From: Desarmillaria ectypa
Taxonomy: Eukaryota > Basidiomycota > Agaricomycetes > Agaricales > Physalacriaceae
Assembly: GCA_030407005.1 (NCBI GenBank)
Contig: JAUDYN010000010.1
Location: 1,922,001 to 1,986,000 of the forward strand
DNA length: 64,000 nucleotides
Direction: 5' to 3'
Part shown: in pieces, positions 36,835-49,564 of the stretch
Layout: each line of letters opens with the position of its first letter
Numbering within the stretch: position 1 is the stretch's first letter
The notes under the pieces: generated by a model
Seen by the model: the letters and a program-made list of their open reading frames with translations, nothing else
Database searches by the model: none
Told to the model about the DNA's origin: nothing
Made by a program: the position numbers and the translations under genes

Positions 36835-37798
36835 CTCAATGCACAGATATTTCTTGACTAAATATCACCATTCAGCACTGTTCTTCTTGGCATTGATGAT
36901 GACTGTGGCATTGGCAGGAGCAACCACTACTGCTTGGACTTTTATAGCTCCCTTTGCCTTGAGGTATTTAACAATTGCTCCTTTTGTGTTGCCTAAGTTT
37001 CTCTCAGCTACCCATTGGTTTTTCTCCAGTCCATATCCCTTTCATTTGATAAGGTAATCTGTAACTATTCTTGATGGTTGGCCTTTTCTTTCATGAACTT
37101 TGTGAGGTTTGTCATTGAGAATGGTCTTGATTTCATATTCTTCTTCACCATAGATGATGTCCAGCAGAGAAGAGGGCAGTTGTTCTTTCTTGGGGAAGGC
37201 CAGCAGGATATATGCTGTGCGGAGGATTTCATTAAAGACTGAGTATATCTTTCATGCAGGTGGGAGTTTCAGCTTGTAAGCAGAAAGGCCACACATTTCC
37301 AGAATGAGGAAGGGCCTGACTTGCTTGTCAGTGAGCTTCTTCTTGGGACATGGCACATGTAAATTGATGGTGTCAAGCCAAACTTTTTGACTAATTTGAT
37401 TCTTGACTGCTGTTCTCTTCTTTTTATCATATTGTGTCTTTATCTGTTCAGTGGCCTTTTGTAGGGTGGTTTTGGTTTCATCATGAATACATTTCATGGT
37501 GTCCTTGAATGATTCTGATGTGGGAGTTTGGAGGAGAGTATGAGTGTTTAAGTCAGAGTGACTTGAGGGTTTCTTCTGTAGTTGACTTGAAATAGGCTTT
37601 TGCCCATGGCTGAGTGAATATGATTGTTGTGTTGAAAGGCTGCAAGTGGCAGCCATGTAGCCCAGTCAGTTTGCCAGTGATTGATAAATATCCAAAGATA
37701 CTTTTCTATCCCTTGGTTGATGTGTTCTGTCTGGCCATCTGTCTGAGGATGGAATGCCATGGAGGCATTTTCCTTGATCTGGAGCATCTCATATAAGT
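36835..37798 (-). pseudogene. Ty3/gypsy integrase C-terminus plus chromodomain (chromovirus relic)
   Basis: The minus strand opens at the repeat boundary with integrase motif AFHPQTDGQTEHINQ and the AFQHNNHIHSAMG block. A frame change follows, then KVWLDTINLHVPCPKKKL, RPFLILEMCG and YKLKLPP (GPY/F-like module). The chromodomain is recognisable from DYLIK, KGYG, NQWVAERNL and KYLKAKGA. Two conserved Trp codons read TGA (after KLPPA and after DYLIK), consistent with TGG-to-TGA transitions. Gag, protease, RT and RNase H are absent because the element is cut exactly where inverted repeat arm 2 begins (37799). Confidence 0.8.
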
Positions 37799-40700
37799 CC
37801 AGTAGATGCGGTTTATTTTGATTTTTCTCTTATGAGATAATGTCGCACTCAGCAGAATGGATGAACATTTGGTACCTTCACATATTAGGTTGGGCTCTTT
37901 AATTCCCTGGATGAGTCCAATTCAGTTTGTTCTAGTCATGATTTCGGTTTCTTATCCTCTTTTCTTTAACAATTTTGCATAGCTGGAAACTCAGGTAGGA
38001 AGGGACCATTGATCAAGCCTTCGGGGAGCCGTCATCGGAGTATCTCATGCTATCTTATTCATATGTTTGTGATTCTATGTTTTTCTCCGCAGGCTGCCAA
38101 GTTTTCTCATAAAACCGGGATGAATTTCTAAGCATCGGTTGTCATGATCCATATAGTTCCCCGCAGCTGGTGCCCAAAGTGACCCCGACGTTGACGCGAC
38201 TATGCAAATCGTCTCCAAATAAACGCTATCGGTACATCGCGTAACTCAAGTTTGTGAAACATTGATCTCAATCTGTGACCTCAGATACTGCAGGTGTCTC
38301 CCTTTCCCTCTGTGAACGGCAACATATTTCATGCATACCTGAAATTTGAATTTTACTGATGAGCGCATTCTTCTCTCGTGTGAAGATAGAAGTCCAACTT
38401 CCGAATTACAGAGTGATGCCGTTGGGCGCAGTGGGTCGATTTCGCTCTCTGAAAGCTAAAAGAAGGCTTGGCATGATCGGTGAAGTAGCGGACCAAAGTT
38501 TAGGGATATAGGCTGCGGATGCTACTGCGGGAGATGATTCATGTACTTCGAAGGAAAACGTACTTGGAGGTGTGCTACTCAGCCGATGAAAAATGATGTC
38601 GAGTAAAATGTGAAAATTGCGGCCTCGCCGTCTGTACTTTACGGTAAGCGGCAATTTTACCTTGATATTCATCGATCTAAATATTTTTCCCGGTGAGCTT
38701 AGGTATAATTACTATCATGAACCTTGAATGCAACGCAGAAATCAGACATTCCATCTGGACCTATCCCGTACGTACTGTGAAAACACCCTGGTTCATTTGA
38801 CCCTGATATTACATGTAGAATATAAAATCGTTTCATCGTTTTCTTTCTGGTAGACTGTCAATGGGGTCGGTGTTCACGTTCGACGTTTACTAACGATCAC
38901 AGTGAACTGCGCTTCTGCAAATCAATCTGACATACTTCGGTCAAAAGGAATTACAAGTGTAGTGTTGTTAGCAATTTGAGTTCCTTCAGGAAATAATATC
39001 TGCACATGCGGAAGCCACGATGACGACTATGAAAGTACGACGCTTTCCTTGTTTCCGTGCTGTAAGCGCTTTCCCTTCTGTATTTGTCTCCGGCTGTTAA
39101 CTCGGTTAAGCCAGACTAGGCTCCGATGGCCACAGGTGACACTTTGATGACACCGTCGCCATTGGCTTCTGCGCATTATGAAAGTTTTTTTTCTTCAACT
39201 ACCTTCCATCAGATTTGCACAGCGCATCAGGATGGTGTATATAGTTATCCTGCAATGCCAATCAAAGGCCAAGAAACAGCCAATGGGATGTCATCAATTC
39301 GGCCATCCACCATCGCTTCATTTCGGTCTCAGCTGCGGACTAAAGGACAATAACTAGAGACTTTCGTCCTCAAAGCTTCATCTTCAACGTGCTCTACCTC
39401 GCTTCTCTGGTCTCTGTCGCTCTCCTCGTCGCGAACAGCGTTGTTGGGCATCCCGGCGAAGCTCTTTCGGTCAATCTTGCTCGTCGTACTGAGCTTGAAA
39501 TCGCAACCCGCAGCTCCCCTGCCGATTGTGAGAGTCATCTCGTTCGACGAGGATACACGGGGAGGTAGATTTCTCGTCGTACGGCGCTTGCCGAGGAACT
39601 CCGTAAGAAGCGCGGGCTTGCAAATCGTTGAGATATGTCCTTCGCTACCCTTATAAATATACTAATTCGTTCTATTCGACAGGCTCTCCTTATAAGCGCG
39701 CTCTCACTGTGGAAAATGTCACTAGCACAAGCCACCTGTCGAACGTAATAGGGCTCACCTCCGACTCCGACCCCTTCTCCTCTAACTCCTCGTGCGTGCT
39801 CACTCCAGAGCTCGAGCAGGGACCATACTACGTTCAGGGTGAATACATCCGCTCAAACATGAGCGAAGACCAGCCTGGAGTGCCCGCCTATGTCAATATC
39901 GAGTTAATCGACGTCTTCATTTGCGAGCCATTGACCGGCGTGTATCTCGATGTTTGGCATTGTAACGCGACTGGTGTTTATGCTGGAATTGTTGCAGACG
40001 GAAATGGTGATTCGAGTGTTGAAAGTAACTGGGTCAGTCATTAGTTCGGTTTAATTGCTTCTTATTTGACATTTACTTCTTAGAACACGACGTTCCTACG
40101 TGGTATTCAGAAAATGAACGACGAGGGATATGCTCAGTTCGAGACTATATTCCCAGGTACACCTGTTCTCTATTGACCGCTCTATTTCACGGACTGATGG
40201 CCTTGAAGGACACTACTCTGGGCGAACCACCCACTTCTATATGATAGTTCACGCTGATGGAACGGTCTTCAACAATGGCACCTTCAAATCGGACGGCAAC
40301 CAACACATCGGTAAGTCTTGCTCTATCGCCTTTTCTTTGATCCGGTCACTAAAACCATTACAGGCTAAGTGTTCTTTGACCAAGACCTCATCACCGCCGT
40401 TGAGGCCACTTCTCCTTACAGCACCAACACCATTGCCATCACGAACAATGAGGATGACCGTGTATTTGTGGCGGGTGTAGTTCCCGACAGTGGAACCGGT
40501 GTCGACCCTATTTTGGAGTATGTCTACCTTGGTGACGACCTTTCAGGCGGTCTTCTTCTGTGAGCATCTTTCATCACTTTCGTTCTTCGCTGCTGATACT
40601 TTTCGTGCAGCTGGGGTACAGTTGGTATCGACCTTACTGCTAGTTACGAGTCTTCTCCTGGAGGTTATCTCACTGCAGCTGGAGGTATCGAAAATGAAAA

Positions 40701-41046
40701 TGCTACTGCCATTGGTGTTAATGGAGGAGCACCTGGCGGCAATGGTACTGATGGGGGCTTTGATGGAGGAAATGGTACTACTACTACCTTCACCGACAGC
40801 GGAAATGCTACGAGTACTAACAGCGAAATTAGTTCTACAACACAGTTAATTTGTACATGTTCCTCCATGTAGGTACCGGTATCATTCGGTTGTGGTAAAA
40901 TCGTACTCAGAAAAGCGCTTATTATATAATTTGAAAACTTTGACAAACTATCTATTACTATCTACTCTGCACTGCTCTGTGGTAAAGAATAATTTTATTC
41001 AGTGCCGTACAATCTCCTTTCTCCTTAATGCCAACCAAGGAGCGAT
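37799..41046. repeat. Long inverted repeat, arm 2
   Basis: Aligns with the reverse complement of 10920-14122. The left edge falls directly on the broken Ty3/gypsy integrase. The right edge fades after 41046 into sequence unrelated to the flank of arm 1. The spacer between arms is about 23.7 kb and includes laccase B. Confidence 0.9.
39389..40872 (+). pseudogene. Extracellular intradiol dioxygenase, multiply broken copy (arm 2)
   Basis: Same six-exon layout as the arm 1 gene, but with several lesions. The initiator ATG is GTG (39389-39391) within a small upstream deletion. An in-frame TAG lies at 39566-39568, where arm 1 has TCG. Exon 5 begins with an in-frame TAA (40376-40378) in place of CAA. 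The second His of RTTHFH is Tyr (TAT, 40238-40240), which removes one of the two iron-binding histidines. The codon that is nonsense in arm 1 is a normal GAG here. The end also differs, stopping at TAG 40870-40872. This copy cannot give an active enzyme. Confidence 0.85.
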
Positions 41047-44000
41047 AAATCATGATTTAGCGATAATGCATGAATACCGCCAAATGGCAGTACTCTTACC
41101 GTCTCTAGTATTTCCGACTTCACCATTGATAGCATATATTCTTCTTATTTTTGCATTGTTCTTGAAATACGGCCCTTCGTAACAGTTTCTTTGCGACAGG
41201 ATATCCTCCAGCGTTCCATACAAGAACACGTCGTTGACCCCAGACTTCTCGACTCGTTCTCACTTATGTCTCATCTACAGACTTCCACATTCCTCGTGCT
41301 GAGCCCATCCATCTTCAATCCGATGGAATCTGTAGGCGTGTCATGGACGTGATCTGATTGGATTGGTCATGTATCACTGTTTCATCGACCCGAAAGAGTT
41401 AGGATCGAGTTTGAATATGCGGAGCGCGGTATGGATCACCTTGCTGATGACGACGCAGTTCATGGATTTATTTCGTGGATAGACTTGTGACGCCATATTT
41501 TCTAGGTGCTGGTACCTGTACGTTGCTTGTATTCTTTTCACAACAACAGCAGCGCCAAGATTCAATACACGCGGTATGATAGGATGATTTGGCTACGACT
41601 CGTACTCTGAAACTCCAAACCCGCCAATGAATTGATGCGATATCAGTGCGATAAATTGGAAACATATATTGTTATGGATATCGGGTCTTCGCCAGATTGT
41701 ACATGAGTCAACACATGCCTGCTCTCGGTCTTCTCGGTCTTGACCTCAGCCTACCGGTACTTTCTCTTAATTTCTCTATTCTTCTCACTAGCACTAGAAT
41801 ACCACGGAACCTCGTAGAAAGATAATGACTCAATATAATATATAAACACGATCCGTACCATTGTATTAGGAATCAATCAACTCATCTTCAACTCGACTTC
41901 ATTGTGTGAACTAAGTATCTGATCGGTTACGCCTAGCGCTTACTGACACCCTCATTAACTACGCCTAGCGCTTTTTGGAACCCTTACGGATCCCTCTTGG
42001 TGGTTGGAACTCAGCTTTTGGACATCCTCGTTTATGACTCGGGTTTTACTTCGAGTACTCTTCAACTCATGTATTAGCTCAAATACCCATATTCTTAACA
42101 TATATACCTGTGTGTATGATTTTGAGTCTAAAGGTCTTGAACTTAATTATACTACAGCGTCACTATATCTGCATCCCAGCTTTCATTCACGACGTGCCTG
42201 GCGACTAAGCGCAAAGAGGGCTGGCGTCTATATATACTTAAAAATATTGAAAAGTCATGTAGAGATAAACCTCCAAATATTCCCATATTGAAGACTGCGA
42301 TAATAACCTCCCCAAAAGGCAGCTGGCCATTACTAAACGAGTGAAATCTCGTAAAATTGTCATGGAAGGCTTTCGTGGACACGAAGTCGACAGTACAAAC
42401 AATTTACGGAGAAAGGAAGTGGTCTCATAGGTAAAGAAGCTGTCGGCAAAAATTATTGTAAACCCGATGAATGGATACATCACGACATTATCTTCGACAG
42501 TGAGGGACAATCATTCTGCCTGTAATGTATGCCGTAGTGCCGTATAGTGAGGGATAGATCAGAATGTGCACTGTTGAAGGAAGAATGGACATAAAATCTG
42601 CTGATCTCAGAATTATGTTGAATGCGAGATCGATACAAGAGATATTTCGGTAGAACACGACATCATAGTTCCTTTTTTGTGACTTTCATGCCATGATAGA
42701 TCTGAGAAAAATCGGATAACACACAGTTTTTCCTCAGGTCCGATAAAGAAAGAATTGTAGATGCTGTGAAGATGAGGTGCAGACTTGGCATGGGCATATG
42801 GGCCGAAGCCGTTATTCTTAGCTTGGGTATTAATAATGTAAAAGGAAGGCTCACTGTCATCCCGTTGTTCACTACTAAGTATCTTTTTATTGAAAATTCT
42901 TATTTTCATGCCCGAGATCGGTGTTTTATGGGTAGACGCATTTCGGAGCTTCCCGAATGCCCACATAGGCGGAAAGGATACGATGGACATAAATTGAGGA
43001 TGTTCTCAAAATTTAAGTACGTGCGCCACTGTATGACTGTGTTTACCGTATTTCTTTACTCTAACTGAACTGGATTTTAGAGCAAGGATTGTCAGCGACC
43101 TCACTGGGGATTCAATAAATGGCAATGCCAGGTTCCACCGGTACTGATGCCTTCAGACTGAATCTATGTGAATCTTACATAACATCATCGGTATAGATGT
43201 TTCACTCACCCCTTTCCCAGAAGCACAAAGGCATCTTTGGATAGGCAACCATCGAGGCTTTTCGACTTCACACCAATTATACTTCCGCGAAAGGGAAAGG
43301 GCTCGACGTTGTGGTCGTGAAAGTCACCAAAATGGGACCTAACCTTCCTGAATGTGTCGTTACCAGTTGCAAGGTCTGCGACGTGAGCGCAATTATCCCC
43401 GGATACAAAGTCGACCACGACCCTACTGTCAGTCGCTTCCGCGAGATTCGAAAGAGCACAGGAATCGGTGCGGTCACCATCGTCTTTTCGTTTCTGAGCA
43501 TGCTAGGTGGACTGGGGGCCACTATTCGGGAGGATTTTCATTTTCCTGATCTACGTAAAGGATGCTACAAGTATATGAGGAAGCATTAGTATAAAGAGAT
43601 AGTGAAAGCTACGTGCAACGGCAGGAGTTATTTAGACGAGATCGAAAATGAGTCATTCTTCAAGCTACGGGGGCTGTAATAGCGAAGGAGATGATGATTG
43701 GGGACTTCTTCAGGAGATCAGGAAGCTGAAGTTATCGTCAGAGCATACGATAAACACTTTGGCTGATCCCAATTTCATATCTCTGGTAGAGAATATTCTT
43801 GAAAGGCAGTCAACGACATAAATTCGTAACAGGTTTCATTTTGTTCGGCTCTGTAGATGGATATCCAGCAGAGCAACGATAGAATTGATTACGGGAAAAT
43901 GTAAATTGTCCGCGAAATATCACACTCACATTATTGTTCATTTTCTCGCATCTAGAGACAGCTATGGGTCCCAAAAACCACCATTGTGATTGGAGAGAAA

Positions 44001-44221
44001 GTGAATATCCCCTCTGGTGTTACAAGTCCACCATTCGGTTATTCTTACACTAGATTTAGAGTTACACGGAATACTTAGTTTCTTATTCGATAAATCTAAT
44101 ACACTTCTGAGAATCACGGAAAGAAAGGGTACTTTGGGTATAATCGAAAGCAATATTGTCTGTAATCAAAAACTACAAATCGCAATGTTCTATGTACAGC
44201 ATGCCAATTGTCCATGTGTAC
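41047..44221. other. Unassigned stretch
   Basis: No gene could be supported. The plus-strand frame 43311-43589 (preceded in frame by TSAKGKGLDVVVV) contains CVVTSCKVCDVSAIIPG and a hydrophobic stretch (IGAVTIVFSFLSMLGGLGA). The minus-strand frame 42613-42990 has no recognised motif. A 57-codon frame starts at 43648. A short tandem similarity (tacgcctagcgctt) occurs near 41930-41970. Confidence 0.3.
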
Positions 44222-44710
44222 TACGAATTGAGGAACTCAGCTTCGACTTCCATCCGAGGGAACAATGTCAGGTCTCGGTTTAGGCCTCGTAGGCCTCGAA
44301 GTCTCTGGTTTTGACCCGCCAGTCACGGGTCCTGAGACACGGCCTCTCGGTTTCTGGTCCCTGCGACCGACATTGATGTAAATTTCAATTAAAGGAGTGC
44401 TGAAACTCACGTGTCATCCTCCTCCTCCTTGTCCGGTTTAACAACCGCAATGGTGGAGTAAAGCTTTCGAATGAGCTGAAAGCGCTTCCTGATCCTGGGA
44501 TCGTTGTCGATGCAAGTCTAAGCAACGTTTTGCTGAAGGATATACTCACCAGCAGAATTTTCCTATTTTCTCCCTCTTTCCTCCTATAGATTCAGAAGCT
44601 AGTTCTTCCTTCAACGTTGCCTGAACGTCGAGATTCTGAGCATCCGATACTTCAGTCGCATTGTTGTCACCCTCGCCAGCATGGCAGGCGGTCTCCGTGG
44701 TATCTGCCAT
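44222..44710 (-). CDS. Small hypothetical protein, three exons
   Basis: Exons 44710-44550, 44494-44411 and 44360-44222 join in frame (GT-AG introns of 55 and 50 nt) to 127 codons plus TAG. The product starts MADTTETACHAGEGDNNA. A Glu/Asp-rich N-terminus is followed by a basic segment (WIRKRFQLIRKLYSTIAVV), then DKEEEDD and an Arg/Pro/Thr-rich tail. No domain or family is recognised. The case for a gene is the preserved frame over two short introns; low complexity makes it uncertain. Confidence 0.35.
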
Positions 44711-47700
44711 AACCTCTCTAAAAAATAATCACCACAAGGGCAAAAGAAACTGTCTGGTAGAACAGACCTTTTGTCCAGCTTGATGGAAAGCATTGGGAAG
44801 TGGGGGCTATCGAAGGTATGAAAGGCTTTATAACTGGGGTTTGTCCTGGTTTATCGCTTACAGCAGTTTATTGCAGTGCATAGTACAGCATCCTCAACAA
44901 AAATTTCTACAGCGATAAAAAACTAAGAAAAGCGCGTGAGAGGGACTGAAGTCAAGGCTGTTCAGTCAAGTGCTTGACCGGCGCTTATTATGCTTACAAG
45001 GAGACACTGTTCTTCTAAGCTCGGCGGTGGAAGTACGGTATTGTAGTTCAGTTGAATGGATTATCTAAGAATCTGAAGCAAGGGTCCATAAGACACGAGA
45101 AAAAGGCAAGTACGATGCAAAAGTTCACCCAGGTCCGCTCCTGCAGCACGTGATCACAGCCCAGTCAATGAGGTTATGACAGCCATCTCGACTGATCTTG
45201 TCCGGTTTGACCTTGAGTTCCTTGCCACCTTCTCCATATCTCGTTTCATGGGACCAGGCGCAGCCGCACACGGTAAAGTTACTCTTCGCGAGGACTCCTT
45301 GTACGCTCAGCGGTGCTCGTATACCCCTCCGCAGGTAGTGTTTTCCATAAAGGAGCTTGCCTGCTTGGCACTCGGTTTCCCTGTTTTGTGCTTTTCAAAG
45401 GCTAACGATTCCTGTGTGTTGTTCCCATGCATTGTCGTTCCCATGCGCTGTTGTTTCATGGACCCGAACTCCACTGCACGCTGTGTCGCTGGCACTTGCT
45501 CGGTGCTCGGGTTTCGTAGTTTCCATTGCCGCGACCTCTGCTACTACTGCTGGTATACTTCCTTGAAATGGTGTGTTATCAACGGCATTAGTTCGGTCCT
45601 TGCGTTTCCATCGTTCCCGTTCTTTTTCGGGTACTCGCAGGAACGTGCCATCCAACTTGCTCAACGCTGCATCTCAACATGTCCCCCTCGCTATTACGCC
45701 AGCTATTGTTCAATTGACTTGGTCCGCTATCGATGTACATATCTTATAGTTTCCCAATTGTCATGGTTGTGGTGCGTGTGTATGTCTCTGTATGTTTCAC
45801 CTTGTCTGAGAGTCGCCATACATGGTATTCAATGTTACCCCACGAAGAACCTTTAATCCGCGCTCAATATTGTGATCACAATGATATGAGCCTTCCTGGT
45901 CACAGGTCCTGGCTCGCCATGTCAGGGCTGTGGGCCCAGCCGTTCCTTTTGGGACCTCGTGCCGGTAACAGCACCAACATCAGCACCTTTGAACGCATGA
46001 CGAATACCTGCAATGAGGACTCTTAGGCTGTGTATTTATGTGGTCCTTCTTGTTTTTCTCTTATGTTATTAATCAATGCGAACAGGACGCATCTGCTGAT
46101 TTTGCGTTGATTACGGAATCAGAGGCGAGCGCTTAGTCACTATCAATAGCGATTCACATGCTTTTCTTGTTACTTAGCGAAGAATAATGGTTCCATTATA
46201 TCTTGCTCCCTATTTGCTGTTCGATCTTAGCTTCAGAGCGTTAGCCTGATCCTTGCCTTCATGTAATGCATTAGATGCTGTTTAGATGGCTGTTTTTGTT
46301 TGAAAAACATGCGACGAAAGGCTGGAAAATTTCCTGTATTATGCGCTTCTCTAACAAATACAGCCAAGGTCGGTACAAAAATCCTGTTGTATGCTCTACC
46401 CGACTCACTCGGAGATGTATGCTGTATCATCGCTGAAATGCGGTCCGTGAAGTGTTCTTCGTTTCGTTCCGCGCGCTTCATGCCAGAATTAAACTGCTTT
46501 CTTCCCAATGAGAGCAACCCAGACTTGTGGCTTCTGCGCGCAGAACAAGCCCACACAAAATGTAGGCCGCGCTTGCTGTACCAAGCAGTTTGTCGGTGAT
46601 TGCCTAAATTCTTTATCCGGCACCGCAATATCCTCTCGGGTATTTCCTCTGCTGTTGATATGAGTATTTACTTCATTCTCTGCGATAGAGTATACGGAAT
46701 ATGTACTTTTAGGAACATCGCATCCACTCTGGGGATACACACGACCCACACTGTCAAACATCGCCGAAAGCGTCTCGTGATGCGCTGCTGGACCTGGAAT
46801 GCTTTGCTTCATGTGAACTTCATCTGTTGCACTCGTGTCAGGCGACTAATTCCCGCCGGTAAAAATTCAAGGGAAATGATTGGAATAGAGAGGAAATTCG
46901 GACAAAGTCTTCTAACCACAGCAAAATATGTCGGCTTTACCATTAGAGGGAATCCCGACCCATTTTGCTGTGGGAATAAGACTTCGTCAAAGTTTCATAT
47001 GATATTCACCCGTTTTTTGCCTATTTTTGCCTCGCCCGAAATAACTGCTTACCGGGAGTATTGATTGGCTTGAGCGATAGGAGCGTTGGCCACGGTCCGG
47101 TTCTTCCATGATCACGTGTACATTAAGGACGGGATTTCCGCAGTTCTCCGTTTGTTCGTAGCTACAACCGCGACTATCACCAGCTATACTGCATTATTCC
47201 TCTTGGACCTAGCGATATGGTTCCATCGTTATTCGTGATTAACTGATGTCTCCCCTTACTGTGATTCATACTGTCAAAGCTAGAGATTTCTCACGTTATA
47301 ATCCCGACGGTTGTATGGTTTCCTGTCTGGCTGCTGGACCGTGTAGACTCGGGATATGATATAGGCCTCGGACCTGTTTACACTTACCTTCAGCCGCAAT
47401 TTTTGAAAACTCATACTTCTCAGTTCAACACATTGCTCTCACACGTTGATCTAGAAGCTGACACAGGACCCGGACTACAGTCTACTAAATTCTCTGAATT
47501 GTCCCTGCAGTTGCTGCAACGCCATCCCTATTTGAAAACTGACGTATGAAGCCTATATCATGAATTCAGCCAAGAAGTCAATAGTCGCTAGCAATGGCAC
47601 AAAACACGTTCTCGTTAATTGACACGATATAGCCAAGAGATGGCCCTATCCGAGGTGTGTATTCAGAATTCTGCGAAGATATGCAGCTGATAAGCGAGCA

Positions 47701-48946
47701 TTATTGGATATTTGTCGTCCACAGCCACTTCACAAGCATCGATAGAAATTCAGTGGTGATTGAAACCAATCAGCTAGATGTTTATGCTAGGCAATGAGTC
47801 GATATTCCTCCAGAAACGTGGTGGGAAACGAAACAGATCATCGATAGAATTATGGTTATCATCAGTAAGGCTCGCCTCCGTACCATTTATCAGTCTCATC
47901 CAAATGTAAGACCATCAACAAACCGGGTGTTACCTAGTATCTTGCAGTTACTCACGATATAGATGGAGGCCGTCGCTGGCAAAAGAGACCGATAATGCTA
48001 TCAGTATCATCATCGAGTTCTCATTTGGTGGGGATGGTACAGGAAACTTGAGGGAATACCGCCTGAACAGGAGCGTCTGGTCTATGGTCCTATGGAGAGA
48101 GGGGGCGGAAGTTTAAATACACCCTATCAGCATAAGGAATTCATGACGAGTCAATGATCCTCATTTGAAAGACTAGTTGAGGTGCCGAGATCTATTGGAA
48201 CCATCTCACGCGAAAAGAGGATTTTCATCTGCGAAAAACAATTTTGTGTATATCATCATGGAAATGGAAACAAGCTTACCATGTATTCACCCTGGTCACC
48301 GTAGAGAAATTCTGGGAACAAAACAAATTTGTTACTGATGTATGAGCACTGTGGGTCAAGGAATGAATTTGTACAGTATTATCTTCGAGTTATGTCTTCT
48401 AAAGGGAGACACTGCCGAAGAACGCATTTGTACAGCCCCCGTGCCTCAAGAACAGACGGGAGCATGTCGTCAATCAGTCGAAGCTCGGACAGGTTTGCTG
48501 CGGAGAGGGATTAACGAGGTTCTGGCGTTTCTGCACGGATTAGACGTCTTCGCAGCAGAGGGTGGGTCCATGAGGACGAAAGAGTGCTATTCTTACCGCA
48601 AGCTGTGTTCACTGCCCCGGTCCCGCTGACGATGCACGAAATTTTCTGAAATTATGATCCTGCGGACGATGATGCATTCGGAAGCGAATCTGCTATACCA
48701 TGGTCACTCGCCTTCGGCGTGTGCACATCGCTCAGTGAATTTCGTGCCTCAATCTGAGAGAGATCTCCATTTCGGTCAATCTTCCTACTTCTGCCCGCTC
48801 AATTGTCGCACAGCTGTCAGTTGTAACTGAAGTCGAACACAGCCCAACGGTGATGGGCATACTTCTATTAAACCTCTGGGTTGTCATAAAATTCCGTACG
48901 ACGGACTAAACCATCCTGATCCCCCCACCCCCCTCCCTCACCAACA
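44711..48946. other. Long stretch without a supported gene; one dispersed repeat
   Basis: Contains the 47082-47222 repeat. A 226-codon plus-strand frame (45176-45856) is overlapped by other long frames on both strands (45395-45664 minus, 45307-45495 minus), so strand and frame cannot be chosen. Frames at 46233-46628 and 46600-47064 show no motif I recognise. It could hold decayed transposon genes. Confidence 0.3.
47082..47222 (+). repeat. Dispersed repeat, direct copy of 2718-2860
   Basis: About 140 bp with scattered substitutions, 44 kb from its partner. The flanks on both sides are unrelated to those of the partner. Confidence 0.75.
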
Positions 48947-49564
48947 ATGTGCGACTCAGAAGCCAAAAGATACATTGTCGCTACTGACGGAAACACTCGT
49001 GTCTTTGTCAGTAGATCTGAAATATCTCAGTACGAGGTAAGCAATGGATACCGATGAGAAATTCCCCAACTGATGTGCAGCACACAGGATGTTGTCGCCA
49101 CTACTCGGCAATATTTCTTCCCTGGATCTGACTCCTTGAAATTGGTCTTACAAACCAACGAGCTGGGTATATGTGCCGGACACTACGTCGATATCCCACC
49201 AAATTTATGGCAGGAAATGAGTACATTTATCTCTAATATCCGTGTCGTCAGTCGTGAGTCCTAGCATGTTATTTCAACCTCTTGGTATACTAACTGGTGA
49301 CCAGGGCTTGCTCGAGCGACGTCTCCATTGTTGGCAATCTGTGTAAAGACCATTGCTGGAAAACAGATACCGCTGTCGCTCCCTGAGTCTGCGTTCGTAT
49401 CCGACCTCGCAGCGCTGGTCCATGAATCGGAGGGCCATCCACCAGAGGAGCAGCATCTTATCTATGGGGGACGGTGGCTCGCATTCGAAGATCGGCTCTC
49501 TGCATATGATATTCGTGATGGAGCGACGATCCATCTCCTTATACGAGGAAAAGGGCGGGTGTGA
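48947..49564 (+). CDS. Ubiquitin-like domain protein
   Basis: Exons 48947-49036, 49088-49253 and 49305-49564 join (introns 51 nt each, GT-AG) to 171 codons plus TGA. Residues about 94-168 form a ubiquitin-like fold: ICVKTIAGKQIPL matches the first strands, HPPEEQHLIYGGRWL matches the 'PPDQQRLIFAGKQL' region, and LSAYDIRDGATIHLLIR matches 'LSDYNIQKESTLHLVLR'. The chain ends IRGKGRV and lacks a C-terminal Gly-Gly, so it is not expected to be conjugated. The N-terminal 90 residues (IVATDGNTRVFVSRSE, LVLQTNELGICAG) match no domain I know but recur in the decayed paralogue at 57580-58135. The role may be protein binding or proteasome shuttling, which is inference only. Confidence 0.75.

Noticed and set aside
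43206..43589. Overlapping ORFs on both strands suggesting a gene
   Set aside because: No recognisable domain on either strand and no splice-consistent extension.
45176..45856. 226-codon open frame on the plus strand
   Set aside because: Unusual Cys-rich composition, no family motif, and long overlapping frames on both strands, so strand and reality cannot be decided.
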